From: Streptomyces sp. NBC_01241
GTDB taxonomy: Bacteria > Actinomycetota > Actinomycetes > Streptomycetales > Streptomycetaceae
NCBI RefSeq assembly: GCF_041435435.1
Contig: NZ_CP108494.1
Span: 3,816,501 to 3,880,500 of the forward strand
DNA length: 64,000 nucleotides
Direction of reading: 5' to 3'
Shown: piece by piece, positions 18,340-26,245 of the stretch
How positions within the stretch are numbered: position 1 is the first letter of the stretch
Layout: each line of letters opens with the position of its first letter
Notes under the pieces: model-generated
What the model saw: the letters and a program-made list of their open reading frames with translations, nothing else
Database searches by the model: none
Told to the model about the DNA's origin: nothing
Made by a program: the position numbers and the translations under genes

Positions 18340-19722
18340 CTACCCGCGTTCCCACAGCGCGGGGACGTTCGGCGGTTCCCAGCCGGCCATGGCCGAGTGC
18401 GCCTGCAGACAGCGGTACGCAACCCCGCCGTACGTGACGCGGTCTCCCGCGTTGCAGAACGTTCCGGCCGCCCAGCCGCCGCCCGGGTCGGTCGGCGGAT
18501 CCGTCGGGTCGGTGGGCGGATCGGTCGGGGTGCCGTTGGTGACCAGGGTGAGGCCGTACGCCTGGAGCGCCGGGTTCACCGGCTGGAAGTACGTCGTACC
18601 GCCCTGCGTGCAGTTTCCGGAGCCGCCGGAGGTGATCCCCTGCGCCTGGCTGCCGGAGATGAACGAACCGCCGGAGTCGCCCGGTTCGGCGCACACGTTG
18701 GTACGGGTGACGCCGGAGACGGTGCCCTCCTGGTACGTGACGCTGGTGTTGCGCTGCTGAACCGTTCCGCAGTGCCAGCCGGTCGTCGAACCGGAGCGGC
18801 AGACCGACGATCCTTCCAGCGCCTCGGTGGACCCGGTGACCGGCACGTCACCGTTGCCGTACCCGTTCACCAGGGCGCGCGGCGTCCAGTTGGTGTTGGT
18901 GGCGACCCAGGAGTAGTCGCGGCCCGGGAAGACGGAGCCCTGGAAGGAGCCCTGCGCCTGCTGGTCGTAGCCGCTGGTGCCGACCCCGGGCGTCCCGCAG
19001 TGACCGGCGCTGACGAAACCGGACTGGCTGCTGCCGCGCTTCACGGGAAAGCCGATGGAGCAGCGTCCCAAGCCGTTCATGTAGTACGCGTCACCACCTC
19101 GCAGATCCGTGAACGTACGTGGTTCCTCACGTGATTCACGTACCGTCACCAACGCGTGCGGCACATCCGCCGCGGCGAGAAAGGCATCGGCGGCCGAGGC
19201 GCGGGCGGCCTGCACGACCACGCGGTTGGTGGCCACGTCGACGTACCAGGCGGGTATGCCCTCGGGGGCCTTGCGCAGCGCCACCCGGTCCAACGCGGCC
19301 TTCGCGGTGTCGAGTTCGGCCCGGCTGTGGGCGACGACGACCGCCTTCGCGCCCGCCCGGCCGATCCGGGTGGCGTCCGCGGCATCGGTGGTGGCGACGG
19401 TCAGAGCGGCGTCATCACCGCTCACCCGGGCCCCGGCGAAGTCCGCGCCGAGGGCACGCTTCAGCCCGGCGGCGACGGCTGCCGCCCGGGACTCGTGACC
19501 GATCCCGCCGCGCGCCTCGGCCGCGGTCAGTCCGAGGTCACGGCGCATGGCCTTCAGCAGACCGGGCGAGAGCTGGTCGGTACTCACGGCGGTAGGACCG
19601 GTGGGGCGGGGTGCGGGATCGGCGGACGCGCTGCCGGTCAGACCGGCCAGCGCGAGTACGCCGACGGCCACGGTGGCGGTGCACGCGGCCAGGGCACGTC
19701 TGCGGAGGAGGAACGGCTCCAC
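18340..19722 (-). CDS. Secreted S1 serine protease with C-terminal chitin-binding module (streptogrisin C-like)
   Basis: Preproprotease of 460 residues. A signal peptide (LAACTATVAVGVLALAGLTG, cleavage after SASA) is followed by a propeptide of about 170 residues that acts as folding chaperone in this family. The chymotrypsin-like domain shows His in SAGHCG, Asp in GRDYSW and Ser in EPGDSGGSF, with Cys pairs as in streptogrisins. A Thr/Pro/Asp linker leads to a final CBM5/12-type module (WAAGTFCNAGDRVTYGG to WEPPNVPALWERG), the streptogrisin C arrangement that targets chitin-rich material. The GTG start has AAGGAGAG four bases upstream, and that site lies in a hairpin (see separate feature). 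Confidence 0.93.
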   Translation of the reverse strand: MEPFLLRRRALAACTATVAVGVLALAGLTGSASADPAPRPTGPTAVSTDQLSPGLLKAMRRDLGLTAAEARGGIGHESRAAAVAAGLKRALGADFAGARVSGDDAALTVATTDAADATRIGRAGAKAVVVAHSRAELDTAKAALDRVALRKAPEGIPAWYVDVATNRVVVQAARASAADAFLAAADVPHALVTVRESREEPRTFTDLRGGDAYYMNGLGRCSIGFPVKRGSSQSGFVSAGHCGTPGVGTSGYDQQAQGSFQGSVFPGRDYSWVATNTNWTPRALVNGYGNGDVPVTGSTEALEGSSVCRSGSTTGWHCGTVQQRNTSVTYQEGTVSGVTRTNVCAEPGDSGGSFISGSQAQGITSGGSGNCTQGGTTYFQPVNPALQAYGLTLVTNGTPTDPPTDPTDPPTDPGGGWAAGTFCNAGDRVTYGGVAYRCLQAHSAMAGWEPPNVPALWERG

Positions 19723-19730
19723 GGAACTCT

Positions 19731-19759
19731 CCTTGACGTCGGGGGAATTGACGTCAAGG
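19731..19759 (-). promoter_or_regulatory. Inverted repeat overlapping the protease ribosome-binding site
   Basis: On the gene strand CCTTGACGTC and GACGTCAAGG flank a nine-base spacer. The second arm runs directly into AGAGTTCCGTG, so AAGG of the Shine-Dalgarno is part of the stem. It may be a repressor operator or an RNA hairpin masking the ribosome-binding site. Confidence 0.6.
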
Positions 19760-19849
19760 TAGCCGCGTACACGTCACTCTCAGGAGATCCCGTTCTCCCC
19801 CCTCACTTCGCGTTATGGGGCATGTGAACAGCAGCGATAGGCTCCGCGC

Positions 19850-20953
19850 ATGGCCACGCACGAACGTGAGATCAACGAGCCCGTCGATCTGTGCCTGCCG
19901 GACGGCCGGCTGAATCCGGCAGCCCGCGGCTGGTCCAGGCAGCCACTGCACCGGGCGAACCTGCGGGGCTGGGGCCGGACGAAGCGGTGGGATTACTGGT
20001 GCGTGACCACCCCGACCCATCTCGTCGCGCTGACCGTGAGCGACCTCGACTTCCTGGCCCTGAACACGGTGTACGTACTGGAGTACGGGCCGGACGGTGT
20101 GGCGGACGAGCACACCGTCGGCACTCCCGCCGGCATTCCCGCCCACGCCGGGTTCGAGCGCACCGCGATCATTCCCGGCGGACGCGGCGTCCGTCTCCCG
20201 GAGACGATCGCGGGCGCGGCCGGCTCCCCCGCCGTGGTGGTCGGTCCGCTCCGCCCCTCCGGCGGCCGGGTCAGGATCGAGATCCGTGAGGAGGACGGCG
20301 GCACCCGGCTGCGGGCCCGCTGCCTGACCCCGTCCTCACCGAAGGAGCCCGTGGAGGTCGACCTCTTCGCCGCTCTGCCCGCCGGTCACGAGACGTTGTC
20401 CGTCGTCGTGCCCTGGAGCGAGCGCCGCTTCCAGTACACGTCGAAGCACACCGCCCGCCCCGCCACCGGCACGGTCCGGATCGGAAACCGGGTCCTGGAG
20501 TTCGGCGATGACGCCTGGGCCGTGCTCGACCACGGCCGGGGCCGCTGGCCGCGCTCCGTCGACTGGAACTGGGGAGCCGCCTCGGGCCGTACGGACGGCC
20601 GTACGGTGGGGCTGCAGTTCGGCGGACGCTGGACGTCGGGCACTGGCGCGACCGAGAACGCGCTCTGCGTCGACGGACGGCTCACCAAGATCGGTGAGGA
20701 GCTGGAGTGGCGCTGGTCGCCCACCGACTTCATGACCCCCTGGACCATCGCATCGTCCGGCGAACGGCCCACGGTGAACCTGACCTTCATCCCGTTCCAC
20801 AACCGCTCGACCCGCACCGACGCGGGCCTGATCGCCAACCGCACCGACCAGTGCTTCGGCCACTACAGCGGCCGTGTCCGGGACGACGAGGGCCGGGAGA
20901 TCGTCGTGGACCGGCTCCTCGGGTGGGCCGAGGACGTCCATATGCGCTGGTGA
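19850..20953 (+). CDS. DUF2804 family protein
   Basis: A 367-residue soluble protein of the DUF2804 family, seen as a beta-sandwich rich in Trp and Gly: WDYWCVTTPTHLVALTVSDL near the N terminus, DHGRGRWPRSVDWNWGAASG in the middle and FGHYSGRVRDDEGREIVVDR at the end. The family resembles lipocalin-like or hydroxyneurosporene synthase-like folds, but no reaction is assigned. TAGGCT ends about seven bases before the ATG and there is no ribosome-binding site, so the transcript is probably leaderless. The gene is convergent with the dehydrogenase, with a shared terminator between them. Confidence 0.85.
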   Translation: MATHEREINEPVDLCLPDGRLNPAARGWSRQPLHRANLRGWGRTKRWDYWCVTTPTHLVALTVSDLDFLALNTVYVLEYGPDGVADEHTVGTPAGIPAHAGFERTAIIPGGRGVRLPETIAGAAGSPAVVVGPLRPSGGRVRIEIREEDGGTRLRARCLTPSSPKEPVEVDLFAALPAGHETLSVVVPWSERRFQYTSKHTARPATGTVRIGNRVLEFGDDAWAVLDHGRGRWPRSVDWNWGAASGRTDGRTVGLQFGGRWTSGTGATENALCVDGRLTKIGEELEWRWSPTDFMTPWTIASSGERPTVNLTFIPFHNRSTRTDAGLIANRTDQCFGHYSGRVRDDEGREIVVDRLLGWAEDVHMRW

Positions 20954-21009
20954 ACTGCCGGGCGGCCGGGCGGCCGCCGGACGGTCCGCCGCTGTGTAGA
21001 CGCTCGGCG

Positions 21010-21048
21010 GGCCGCTTGCCCCGGGAGCGGGCGTCGGGGCAAGCGGCC
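21010..21048. terminator. Bidirectional hairpin between DUF2804 gene and dehydrogenase
   Basis: Perfect 13-bp stem GGCCGCTTGCCCC / GGGGCAAGCGGCC with a 13-base loop, between two convergent genes. Confidence 0.8.
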
Positions 21049-21060
21049 GGGGTGCCGGAT

Positions 21061-22215
21061 TCAGCCGGCGCCGTCGGGGTGGAGGACGACCTTGGTCCAG
21101 CCGTCGTCACGGGCGTCGAAGTGCTGGTATCCGTCGGGGGCCTGGTCCAGCGGCAGCTCGTGGGAGACGATCCACGACGGCTTCGCCTTGCCCTGCTCGA
21201 TCAGGGCGCACAGCCGGCGGTTGTAGGCCTTGACGTTCGCCTGCCCCGTGCCCATCGACTGGCCCTTGAACCAGTACAGGCCGTAGTCGAAGGCGACCTC
21301 GCCTTCCTCCTTGTACAACTGGTCCGGACTGCCCGGGTCGTGCGGCAGGAAGACACCGACGACGCCGATGGTGCCGGTGAACTTCACCGAGTGCACCAGG
21401 TTGTTCAGCGTCAGGTTCGGATGCTCCTTCCCCTGCGCGTCGTGCGCCTGGTAGCCCACGCACTCACACCCGCGGTCCGCGCCCAGGCCGTTGGTGTGCT
21501 CATTGATCTGGTCGATCGGTGAGGCCTTGGAGTCGTCGATGGGGATGGCGCCGATCTCCTCGGCCAGCCGCAGCCGGTCCGGGTGACGGTCCACGACCAT
21601 CACCTTGGCGGCGCTCTTCAGGTTCGCCGACAGGGCCGCCATCAGGCCGACGGGTCCGGCGCCGTAGATGACGACGGTCTCGCCCGGCTGCACGCCGGCG
21701 AGTTCGGTGCAGTGCCAGCCGGTCGGAAAGATGTCGGACAGCATCACGTAGTCGGTCTGCTTCTCCCGCGCCTCCTCCGGCAGCACCAGGCAGTTGGAGT
21801 CGCCGTACGGCACCCGCAGGAACTCCGCCTGACCGCCGTTGTACGGGCCCATTCCCGCGAAGCCGTACGCGGCGCCGGCCATCTTCGGATCCACGGGTGT
21901 GGTCAGACAGAACGCCGTCAGCCCGCTGTCGCAGTTACGGCAGAAACCGCAACTGATGTTGAACGGCAGACAGACCAGGTCCCCCACCCGCACCCGGTCG
22001 ACACCGTCGCCGACCTCGACGACCTCACCCATGTTCTCGTGGCCCAGGACGCGCCCCGTCTCCATGTCCGTGCGCCCCTCATACATATGCAGGTCCGACC
22101 CGCAGATGTTCGTCGAGGTGATCTTCACCAGCACGTCCGTCGGCCGTTCGATCCTCGCGTCCGGCACCTCCTTGACGCTCACCGACCGTGGCCCGTCATA
22201 CACCAGCGCCTTCAT
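21061..22215 (-). CDS. Zinc-dependent dehydrogenase (glutathione-independent formaldehyde dehydrogenase-like)
   Basis: Medium-chain dehydrogenase of 384 residues. The catalytic zinc site shows Cys in TNICGSDLHMYEG and GHENMGEVVEVG. The structural zinc loop is CGFCRNCDSGLTAFC with four Cys. The Rossmann motif is VIYGAGPVGLMAA followed by the acidic VVDRHPDRL, suggesting NAD. The overall sequence matches the glutathione-independent formaldehyde dehydrogenase/aldehyde dismutase subgroup, including an insert containing GADRGCECVGYQAHD. GGAGG lies seven bases before the ATG. A perfect inverted repeat 22 bp upstream is a likely operator, so expression is probably inducible. Substrate range is not determined by sequence. 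Confidence 0.9.
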   Translation of the reverse strand: MKALVYDGPRSVSVKEVPDARIERPTDVLVKITSTNICGSDLHMYEGRTDMETGRVLGHENMGEVVEVGDGVDRVRVGDLVCLPFNISCGFCRNCDSGLTAFCLTTPVDPKMAGAAYGFAGMGPYNGGQAEFLRVPYGDSNCLVLPEEAREKQTDYVMLSDIFPTGWHCTELAGVQPGETVVIYGAGPVGLMAALSANLKSAAKVMVVDRHPDRLRLAEEIGAIPIDDSKASPIDQINEHTNGLGADRGCECVGYQAHDAQGKEHPNLTLNNLVHSVKFTGTIGVVGVFLPHDPGSPDQLYKEEGEVAFDYGLYWFKGQSMGTGQANVKAYNRRLCALIEQGKAKPSWIVSHELPLDQAPDGYQHFDARDDGWTKVVLHPDGAG

Positions 22216-22236
22216 GGAATTACCTCCACAAACCTC

Positions 22237-22263
22237 ATTTCGAAACATGCTCCGTTTCGAAAT
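22237..22263 (-). promoter_or_regulatory. Palindromic operator candidate of the dehydrogenase
   Basis: Perfect 10-bp arms ATTTCGAAAC and GTTTCGAAAT separated by seven bases, centred 35 bp upstream of the start codon. Such a perfect AT-rich dyad is exceptional in this GC-rich background. No regulator gene lies next to it. Confidence 0.7.
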
Positions 22264-22770
22264 TCACATGATGCAGATTCAGCAATCGCGCCGCCCGCGC
22301 CCACCGCTTCGAACGATCCTGCGCGGAACATTGCAAGCAACACAGACTTCGCACGGATGAAAAACCGCACGCCCGAAAACGGCATTCCCTGCCGCCTGAG
22401 CCCGGATCCACCTGGGCCGAACCGGGGTGCCCGGGCCGACCCTCCGGCCATCCCGGACACATCTGCCCCGGACGGGACTCGCCGTCTCTTCAACCCTCCC
22501 ACCAGGGCACCACCTGTCAACCGGGAGGCAGGGCAAGAACTACTCGACCCCCCGGACTGCCGCGCCCTGCCAGGACCCGTTCCCGGACGACTCACCGTCA
22601 TCGCGCAGAACATCCACGACCGGACTACTGCGGAAAACTCGACGGACACGAAATTTTCTGCGGGACGAAAACCGAATCACCCCACTTCTCATCAGGGTAA
22701 GACGCCGCTCCGGCCACGTCGCTGACGAATCGTTTCCAGGCCGCTGCCGCCATTAGGAAAGTGAACGGTT
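22264..22770. other. Gene-free AT-richer stretch upstream of the dehydrogenase
   Basis: About 500 bp with mixed composition and no open frame showing Streptomyces codon bias. It presumably contains the dehydrogenase promoter. I see no RNA or repeat in it beyond the operator. Confidence 0.4.
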
Positions 22771-23052
22771 TCAGCGTCGCGCGTGGCTGGGACCCCGCAC
22801 CTCTCGCTCGGAGTGGATGTAGATGAGGTCCAGAAACTTCTTTGCATGCCATGTGACCTCTCTGCAGACGTCGGCAAATCGCTCTTCGGTAAGCATGCGG
22901 CGAAGGCCAGCCATCAGTAGCGCCATGCGCATGACCAATCGAACAGGACTTTCCCCGTCGAAATCGAACCGCGACGGTCCGTCGACGCAGGCGAGGGCCA
23001 GCGCCCAAGGATCACGCGGTGGCGGCCTGGCATGGGTGGCTGCGCCGCATCG
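22771..23052 (-). CDS. Possible hypothetical protein fragment
   Basis: An open frame whose last about 85 residues look protein-like (PWALALACVDGPSRFDFDGE, then helical RLVMRMALLMAGLRRMLTEE and WHAKKFLDLIYIHSER). The part of the frame upstream of about 23052 has poor codon usage and no ribosome-binding site, so the gene is probably a 5'-truncated remnant. No family is recognised. The start given is only the approximate edge of the protein-like segment. Confidence 0.3.
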   Translation of the reverse strand, partial: RCGAATHARPPPRDPWALALACVDGPSRFDFDGESPVRLVMRMALLMAGLRRMLTEERFADVCREVTWHAKKFLDLIYIHSEREVRGPSHARR

Positions 23053-23423
23053 ATCGGCCAGGTTGCATGGTGCCTCGGCGTGCTGTCCAGTGGCGTTTTG
23101 CCTGATCAGAGCACGTGCGACAGGTTGACCCGAGCTACCACGTGATGCACCGTCCAAAGGCGTCTGTCCACCGGTGGTCCACCGGGGGGGCCTGTCACCG
23201 GCCCGCCGGTGAGACTGCCGCTGGGCTTCCGGCGATGCTGCCGACCGGTCGGAGAGCCGAGCGGAGGTGACTGTGGGGCCTCTACAAGCCATCCGCCAGT
23301 GGGTTCCTCCACGGATCTGTTTTGAGGCGAATCGGCATCGAGCAGCATCTTCGTGAGAACCGGCCTGTCATGCCGTGCGTCGTGATCTACGGTGCCATCA
23401 GTCACCTACGAGGGGGAGGGCCC

Positions 23424-23837
23424 GTGGAGCGTACAAGGACAGCGCTCGCCGAGCGCATCGCCGAGCGTAGAAGAGGAGTTGGCGACCCGCGGGCGTTGGT
23501 CGGTGAGATGCGGCGTTCGGCCCTTCTGGTGCCGACAGCCGGTGAACGCCTGTGGTCGGCGCGGTTGGGCGGGGTGCGGTGGATCTGTGGGTTCACCGAT
23601 GAGACCGCACTGGCCCGGTTCGCCCTCCACCACGGGGCGGGGGACCAACCCTTGGATTACGCGGCGCTGTTGGGCGCACGCATCGTCGACGAGGTCGTGC
23701 CGTCCCTGGGCGAGCCCGCCGGTCTCGCCGTCGACGTCGCCACGGAGGACGGGTCGATGTTCTTCCCGCCGGTCGTCGGCATCGTTCCGGAGTCGGTCGC
23801 CGTCGACGCCGGTGAGGCACAGGGGGAGAGGTCATGA
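23424..23837 (+). CDS. SseB-like domain protein at the head of the toxin locus
   Basis: A 137-residue cytosolic protein with the pattern of SseB/SAV_915-like proteins: LLVPTAGERLWSARLGGVRW followed by ICGFTDETALARFA. Such proteins commonly precede genes for type VII-type secreted toxins in Streptomyces; their role there is not established. The GTG start has GGGGAGGG five bases upstream. Its stop overlaps the next start as ATGA, so these genes form an operon. Confidence 0.7.
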   Translation: MERTRTALAERIAERRRGVGDPRALVGEMRRSALLVPTAGERLWSARLGGVRWICGFTDETALARFALHHGAGDQPLDYAALLGARIVDEVVPSLGEPAGLAVDVATEDGSMFFPPVVGIVPESVAVDAGEAQGERS

Positions 23838-24490
23838 GCGGTGACGGGGCTGATCTGCGTCTCGACAAGGCATCTGTCGACAAGTTCACCAAGGGTGTGG
23901 GCGCGACCATCGACGAGCTCGGTGATCTCGGTGGTGCCACGGGTTCGGTGATGGGCAAGGGCTTCTCGGAGTTGGCGATGACCGGGATGGAGGCCGGGCA
24001 TCATGGTCTCGCGGTCGATTTCGAGGACTTCTGTGAGCGCTGGGAGTGGGGGGTGCGTGCCCTGGTGCGGGACGCCAGCGGGCTCGCGAACCGGCTCGGC
24101 CTGGCGGCGGGTACCCAGTGGGAGCACGACCAGTACCTCGCGGGCACGCTCAAGGTGGGTGCCAACTCCCTGTTCGGCGGGAACCCGCACGCGAGCGAGG
24201 AGGAGATCGCGGGGCAGGACTGGGGCGACATCTTCACGCCGGACTACCTGAACCCGGACTTCAGCCCCGAATCGTTCGAAAAGGCCGGCCAGGACATGGA
24301 GCAGACCTGGAAGGACACCGGTCGCACCGTCCTCACCGAGGGCTACGGCGGTCGGCAGTCCGAGATGTTCAACAACGCGCTCGGCCTCTCCGACGACCAG
24401 TTCAACCAGGCGCTGGACGACACACTCGGCCCGTCACCGGAAGAGCGCGCCCAGCAGACCCAGCAGCAGGGTGAGTCGGGGGAGAACTGA
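23834..24490 (+). CDS. Helical protein of the toxin operon, function unknown
   Basis: A 218-residue protein with no signal peptide. The first 110 residues are predicted helical and Gly/Ala/Asp-rich (VDKFTKGVGATIDELGDLGG, FCERWEWGVRALVRDASGLA), reminiscent of WXG100-related secretion partners in length of helices and the W-containing turn. The second half is acidic with several DW/DI patterns and ends Gln-rich. Start ATG overlaps the upstream stop, and the next gene starts two bases after its stop. By position it may be a secretion partner or chaperone for the toxin-like protein that follows. I do not recognise the family. Confidence 0.65.
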   Translation: MSGDGADLRLDKASVDKFTKGVGATIDELGDLGGATGSVMGKGFSELAMTGMEAGHHGLAVDFEDFCERWEWGVRALVRDASGLANRLGLAAGTQWEHDQYLAGTLKVGANSLFGGNPHASEEEIAGQDWGDIFTPDYLNPDFSPESFEKAGQDMEQTWKDTGRTVLTEGYGGRQSEMFNNALGLSDDQFNQALDDTLGPSPEERAQQTQQQGESGEN

Positions 24491-24492
24491 GC

Positions 24493-25140
24493 ATGGGTAT
24501 TGGCGACTTCCTCAGTGACATCACGCCCGACTCGATTGAGGACGCGATCGAGGACGGCGTCGAGTGGGTCGGCGACCGGGTCGAGGACGTCGGGAACTGG
24601 ACAGCCGACCGGCTGGACGACGTCGGCTGGGAGTCCGGTGCGGACTGGGTGCGCGAGCAGTCCCGTTCGGTCGCCAACCGGATGGGCGCGGAGGTCGACG
24701 AGATGGACCTCGGGCAGACCGAGGACAAGACCAAGCTGATCTACGGCAGCCCAAGCAAGATCAACTCCACCGTCGCGAAGCTCCGCGCCTTCCAGTCGGC
24801 CTTCGATGGCACCGGTGACGGTCTCAAGGGCCTCGATTCCGGACAGCTCAAGGGCGAGACGGCCGACGCGTTGCGCACCGCGGTGGGCACTCAGCCGCCC
24901 AAGTGGTACGCCGCCGCCGATGCCAGTGCGAAGGCGATCGGAGCTCTCGACGCGTTCGCCGACACCGTCACCTGGGCGCAGGGGCAGGCGCAGACGGCGA
25001 TCGACAAGTGGAAGGCGGGCGTCAAGGCCTCCGAGGGTGCCGCGGACGCCCACCGCAAGAAGGTCGACGACTTCAACAGCGCTGTCGACCGCTACCTGCT
25101 TCAGAGATCGCCGGTAGAGCCACCGTGCAACTCCCGGTGA
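24493..25140 (+). CDS. Truncated polymorphic-toxin N-terminal module (putative T7SS-secreted protein)
   Basis: The 215 residues match the conserved N-terminal delivery region of Streptomyces 'putative T7SS-secreted' polymorphic toxins: an acidic amphipathic start (MGIGDFLSDITPDSIEDAIE), a WVGDRVEDVGNW-type repeat, then two WXG-like helical pairs (KLRAFQSAFDGTGDGLKGLD; PPKWYAAADASAKAIGALDA) up to FNSAVDRYL. Full proteins of this type continue for hundreds of residues into a toxin tip. Here the frame ends ten residues after DRYL with QRSPVEPPCNSR, and tail-like sequence continues in another frame. So the central part was probably lost and the join is out of frame. GGGGGAG lies upstream of the ATG. 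Confidence 0.75.
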   Translation: MGIGDFLSDITPDSIEDAIEDGVEWVGDRVEDVGNWTADRLDDVGWESGADWVREQSRSVANRMGAEVDEMDLGQTEDKTKLIYGSPSKINSTVAKLRAFQSAFDGTGDGLKGLDSGQLKGETADALRTAVGTQPPKWYAAADASAKAIGALDAFADTVTWAQGQAQTAIDKWKAGVKASEGAADAHRKKVDDFNSAVDRYLLQRSPVEPPCNSR

Positions 25141-25292
25141 GCGCTGCCCACGATGTCCTCAAGGACATGGGAATCAACGTTCCCCGAATAAAATCTTACG
25201 AGGGAATCAGTGATGCCCTCGAGTGGGATATACCAAAACTTTCACCCGACCAGGTAAAGCAATTCGTAGCGGAGGCCTACAAGCATGGATAA
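25105..25292 (+). pseudogene. Out-of-frame toxin tail remnant
   Basis: In the +1-shifted frame relative to the upstream module, about 60 residues read like a folded tail: EIAGRATVQLPVSAAHDVLK, then MGINVPRIKSYEGISDALEW and SPDQVKQFVAEAYKHG. The DNA is visibly less GC-rich than its surroundings, typical of exchanged toxin tips. The stop overlaps the ATG of the next gene (ATGGATAA), the coupling expected of a toxin and its immunity gene. The tail has no start of its own. Activity cannot be guessed. Confidence 0.6.
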
Positions 25293-25590
25293 CAACCCTG
25301 GTGGGGAACTCCAAATCTATTCAGTAGAGGCTACGGATGCTGCGACTGCCACATGCATTGTCCGCTGCGTAGGCGGCGTGGTGCGCACCGGTCAACAGTT
25401 CAAGACCCGCCCGACCGCTGACACAACAGGAGATCCAGTGCTCCTGAGTCTCAACTGGATCAAGCGCTATGAAAAAGCCATGGACTTCCTCGATCCACCC
25501 CACAGCGGCGTGATCCAATTGTCAGGGAATGGGTTGAACTCCCTAAAAAGAGGCGTAATCCTCGTTTCTGTCACGATGGGTGAGCCATGA
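25285..25590 (+). CDS. Probable immunity protein (family unknown)
   Basis: A 101-residue cytosolic protein starting MDNNPGGELQIYSVEATDAA and ending VILVSVTMGEP, with alternating beta-like and helical segments. GGAGG lies nine bases before the ATG, and the start overlaps the end of the toxin tail remnant. The lower GC content matches the tail, so both were probably acquired together. By position and size it should be the immunity partner. No known immunity family is recognised. Confidence 0.6.
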   Translation: MDNNPGGELQIYSVEATDAATATCIVRCVGGVVRTGQQFKTRPTADTTGDPVLLSLNWIKRYEKAMDFLDPPHSGVIQLSGNGLNSLKRGVILVSVTMGEP

Positions 25591-25614
25591 TGACTCCAGG
25601 CCTTCTCCGGAGGG

Positions 25615-25905
25615 GTGCGGTTCGCGACCCGGAGCGAGCACGCCGACCAATGGGGCAAGCTACTTAACGGCGGTGACGGACTGACCGCCACAACACGAAT
25701 ATCCAGGTCGTTGGCCGGCCAGTTGCGCTACCACGCGGGCAGGTTGGACGGGGTCGGCCCCGGCTACTGCGCCGACGACGGTCAACCCGTCCGGATCAAC
25801 GAGCAGACGAGTGGGCCTTCCTGGAGCAGGCGAGAGTGAAGTTCTCATCCCCAACATGATCAACCGGCCTGCGGTGCGAAGTTCCGGGTGATCGAATGGG
25901 ACGTT
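25615..25905 (+). pseudogene. Decayed ADP-ribosyltransferase-like toxin tail, copy 1
   Basis: One frame reads VRFATRSEHADQWGKLLNGG, DGLTATTRISRSLAGQLRYH and GRLDGVGPGYCADDG up to about 25815. Then the other frames give GAGESEVLIPN (25826-25858) and GAKFRVIEWD (25874-25903). Together these match the end of R-S-E class ADP-ribosyltransferase domains, where ESE would be the ExE pair. At least two frame changes separate the pieces and no start is present, so it is dead. The ESEVLIP block recurs in copy 2 at 27275. Confidence 0.5.
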
Positions 25906-26029
25906 GCCGTTCCCTTGCTCTCCAACGGTGTCGAGCGCTCACGCGCCCACTCGTACTGCAACGAGTGTCCGGCCTGCGGGGGCCATCTCGACACCAACGC
26001 GCTGGAGTTCATCACACCCGAAACGTCGT
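25877..26029 (+). pseudogene. Zinc-ribbon-like fragment
   Basis: A short open frame in continuation of copy 1 reads VAVPLLSNGVERSRAHSYCN then ECPACGGHLDTNALEFITP before a stop. The CNECPACGG cysteine cluster resembles half of a zinc ribbon. There is no ribosome-binding site. It could be the end of the toxin tail or of a lost immunity protein. Confidence 0.35.
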
Positions 26030-26245
26030 GAGGCGCGTTCAGGCCTCGCCCGGCCAGGCCAGTACGGACCCGCACTGGGCCGACGTCGCCTTCGCGCAGG
26101 CGGATGATGAGTGTGCCGTCGCAGATGACCATGCCCGCCGAAGCAGCCACGAAGTAAGCACTGCCCCGATGTCGTAAAGGGTGGGATTCCCGCCAAGCGC
26201 AGTTGTACGACTACGGCTGTGCAGATCTGATGAGGAGCAACCTCG

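Noticed and set aside
22212..22649. Minus-strand open frame upstream of the dehydrogenase
   Set aside because: Overlaps the dehydrogenase ribosome-binding site and operator, lacks codon bias and any recognisable motif.
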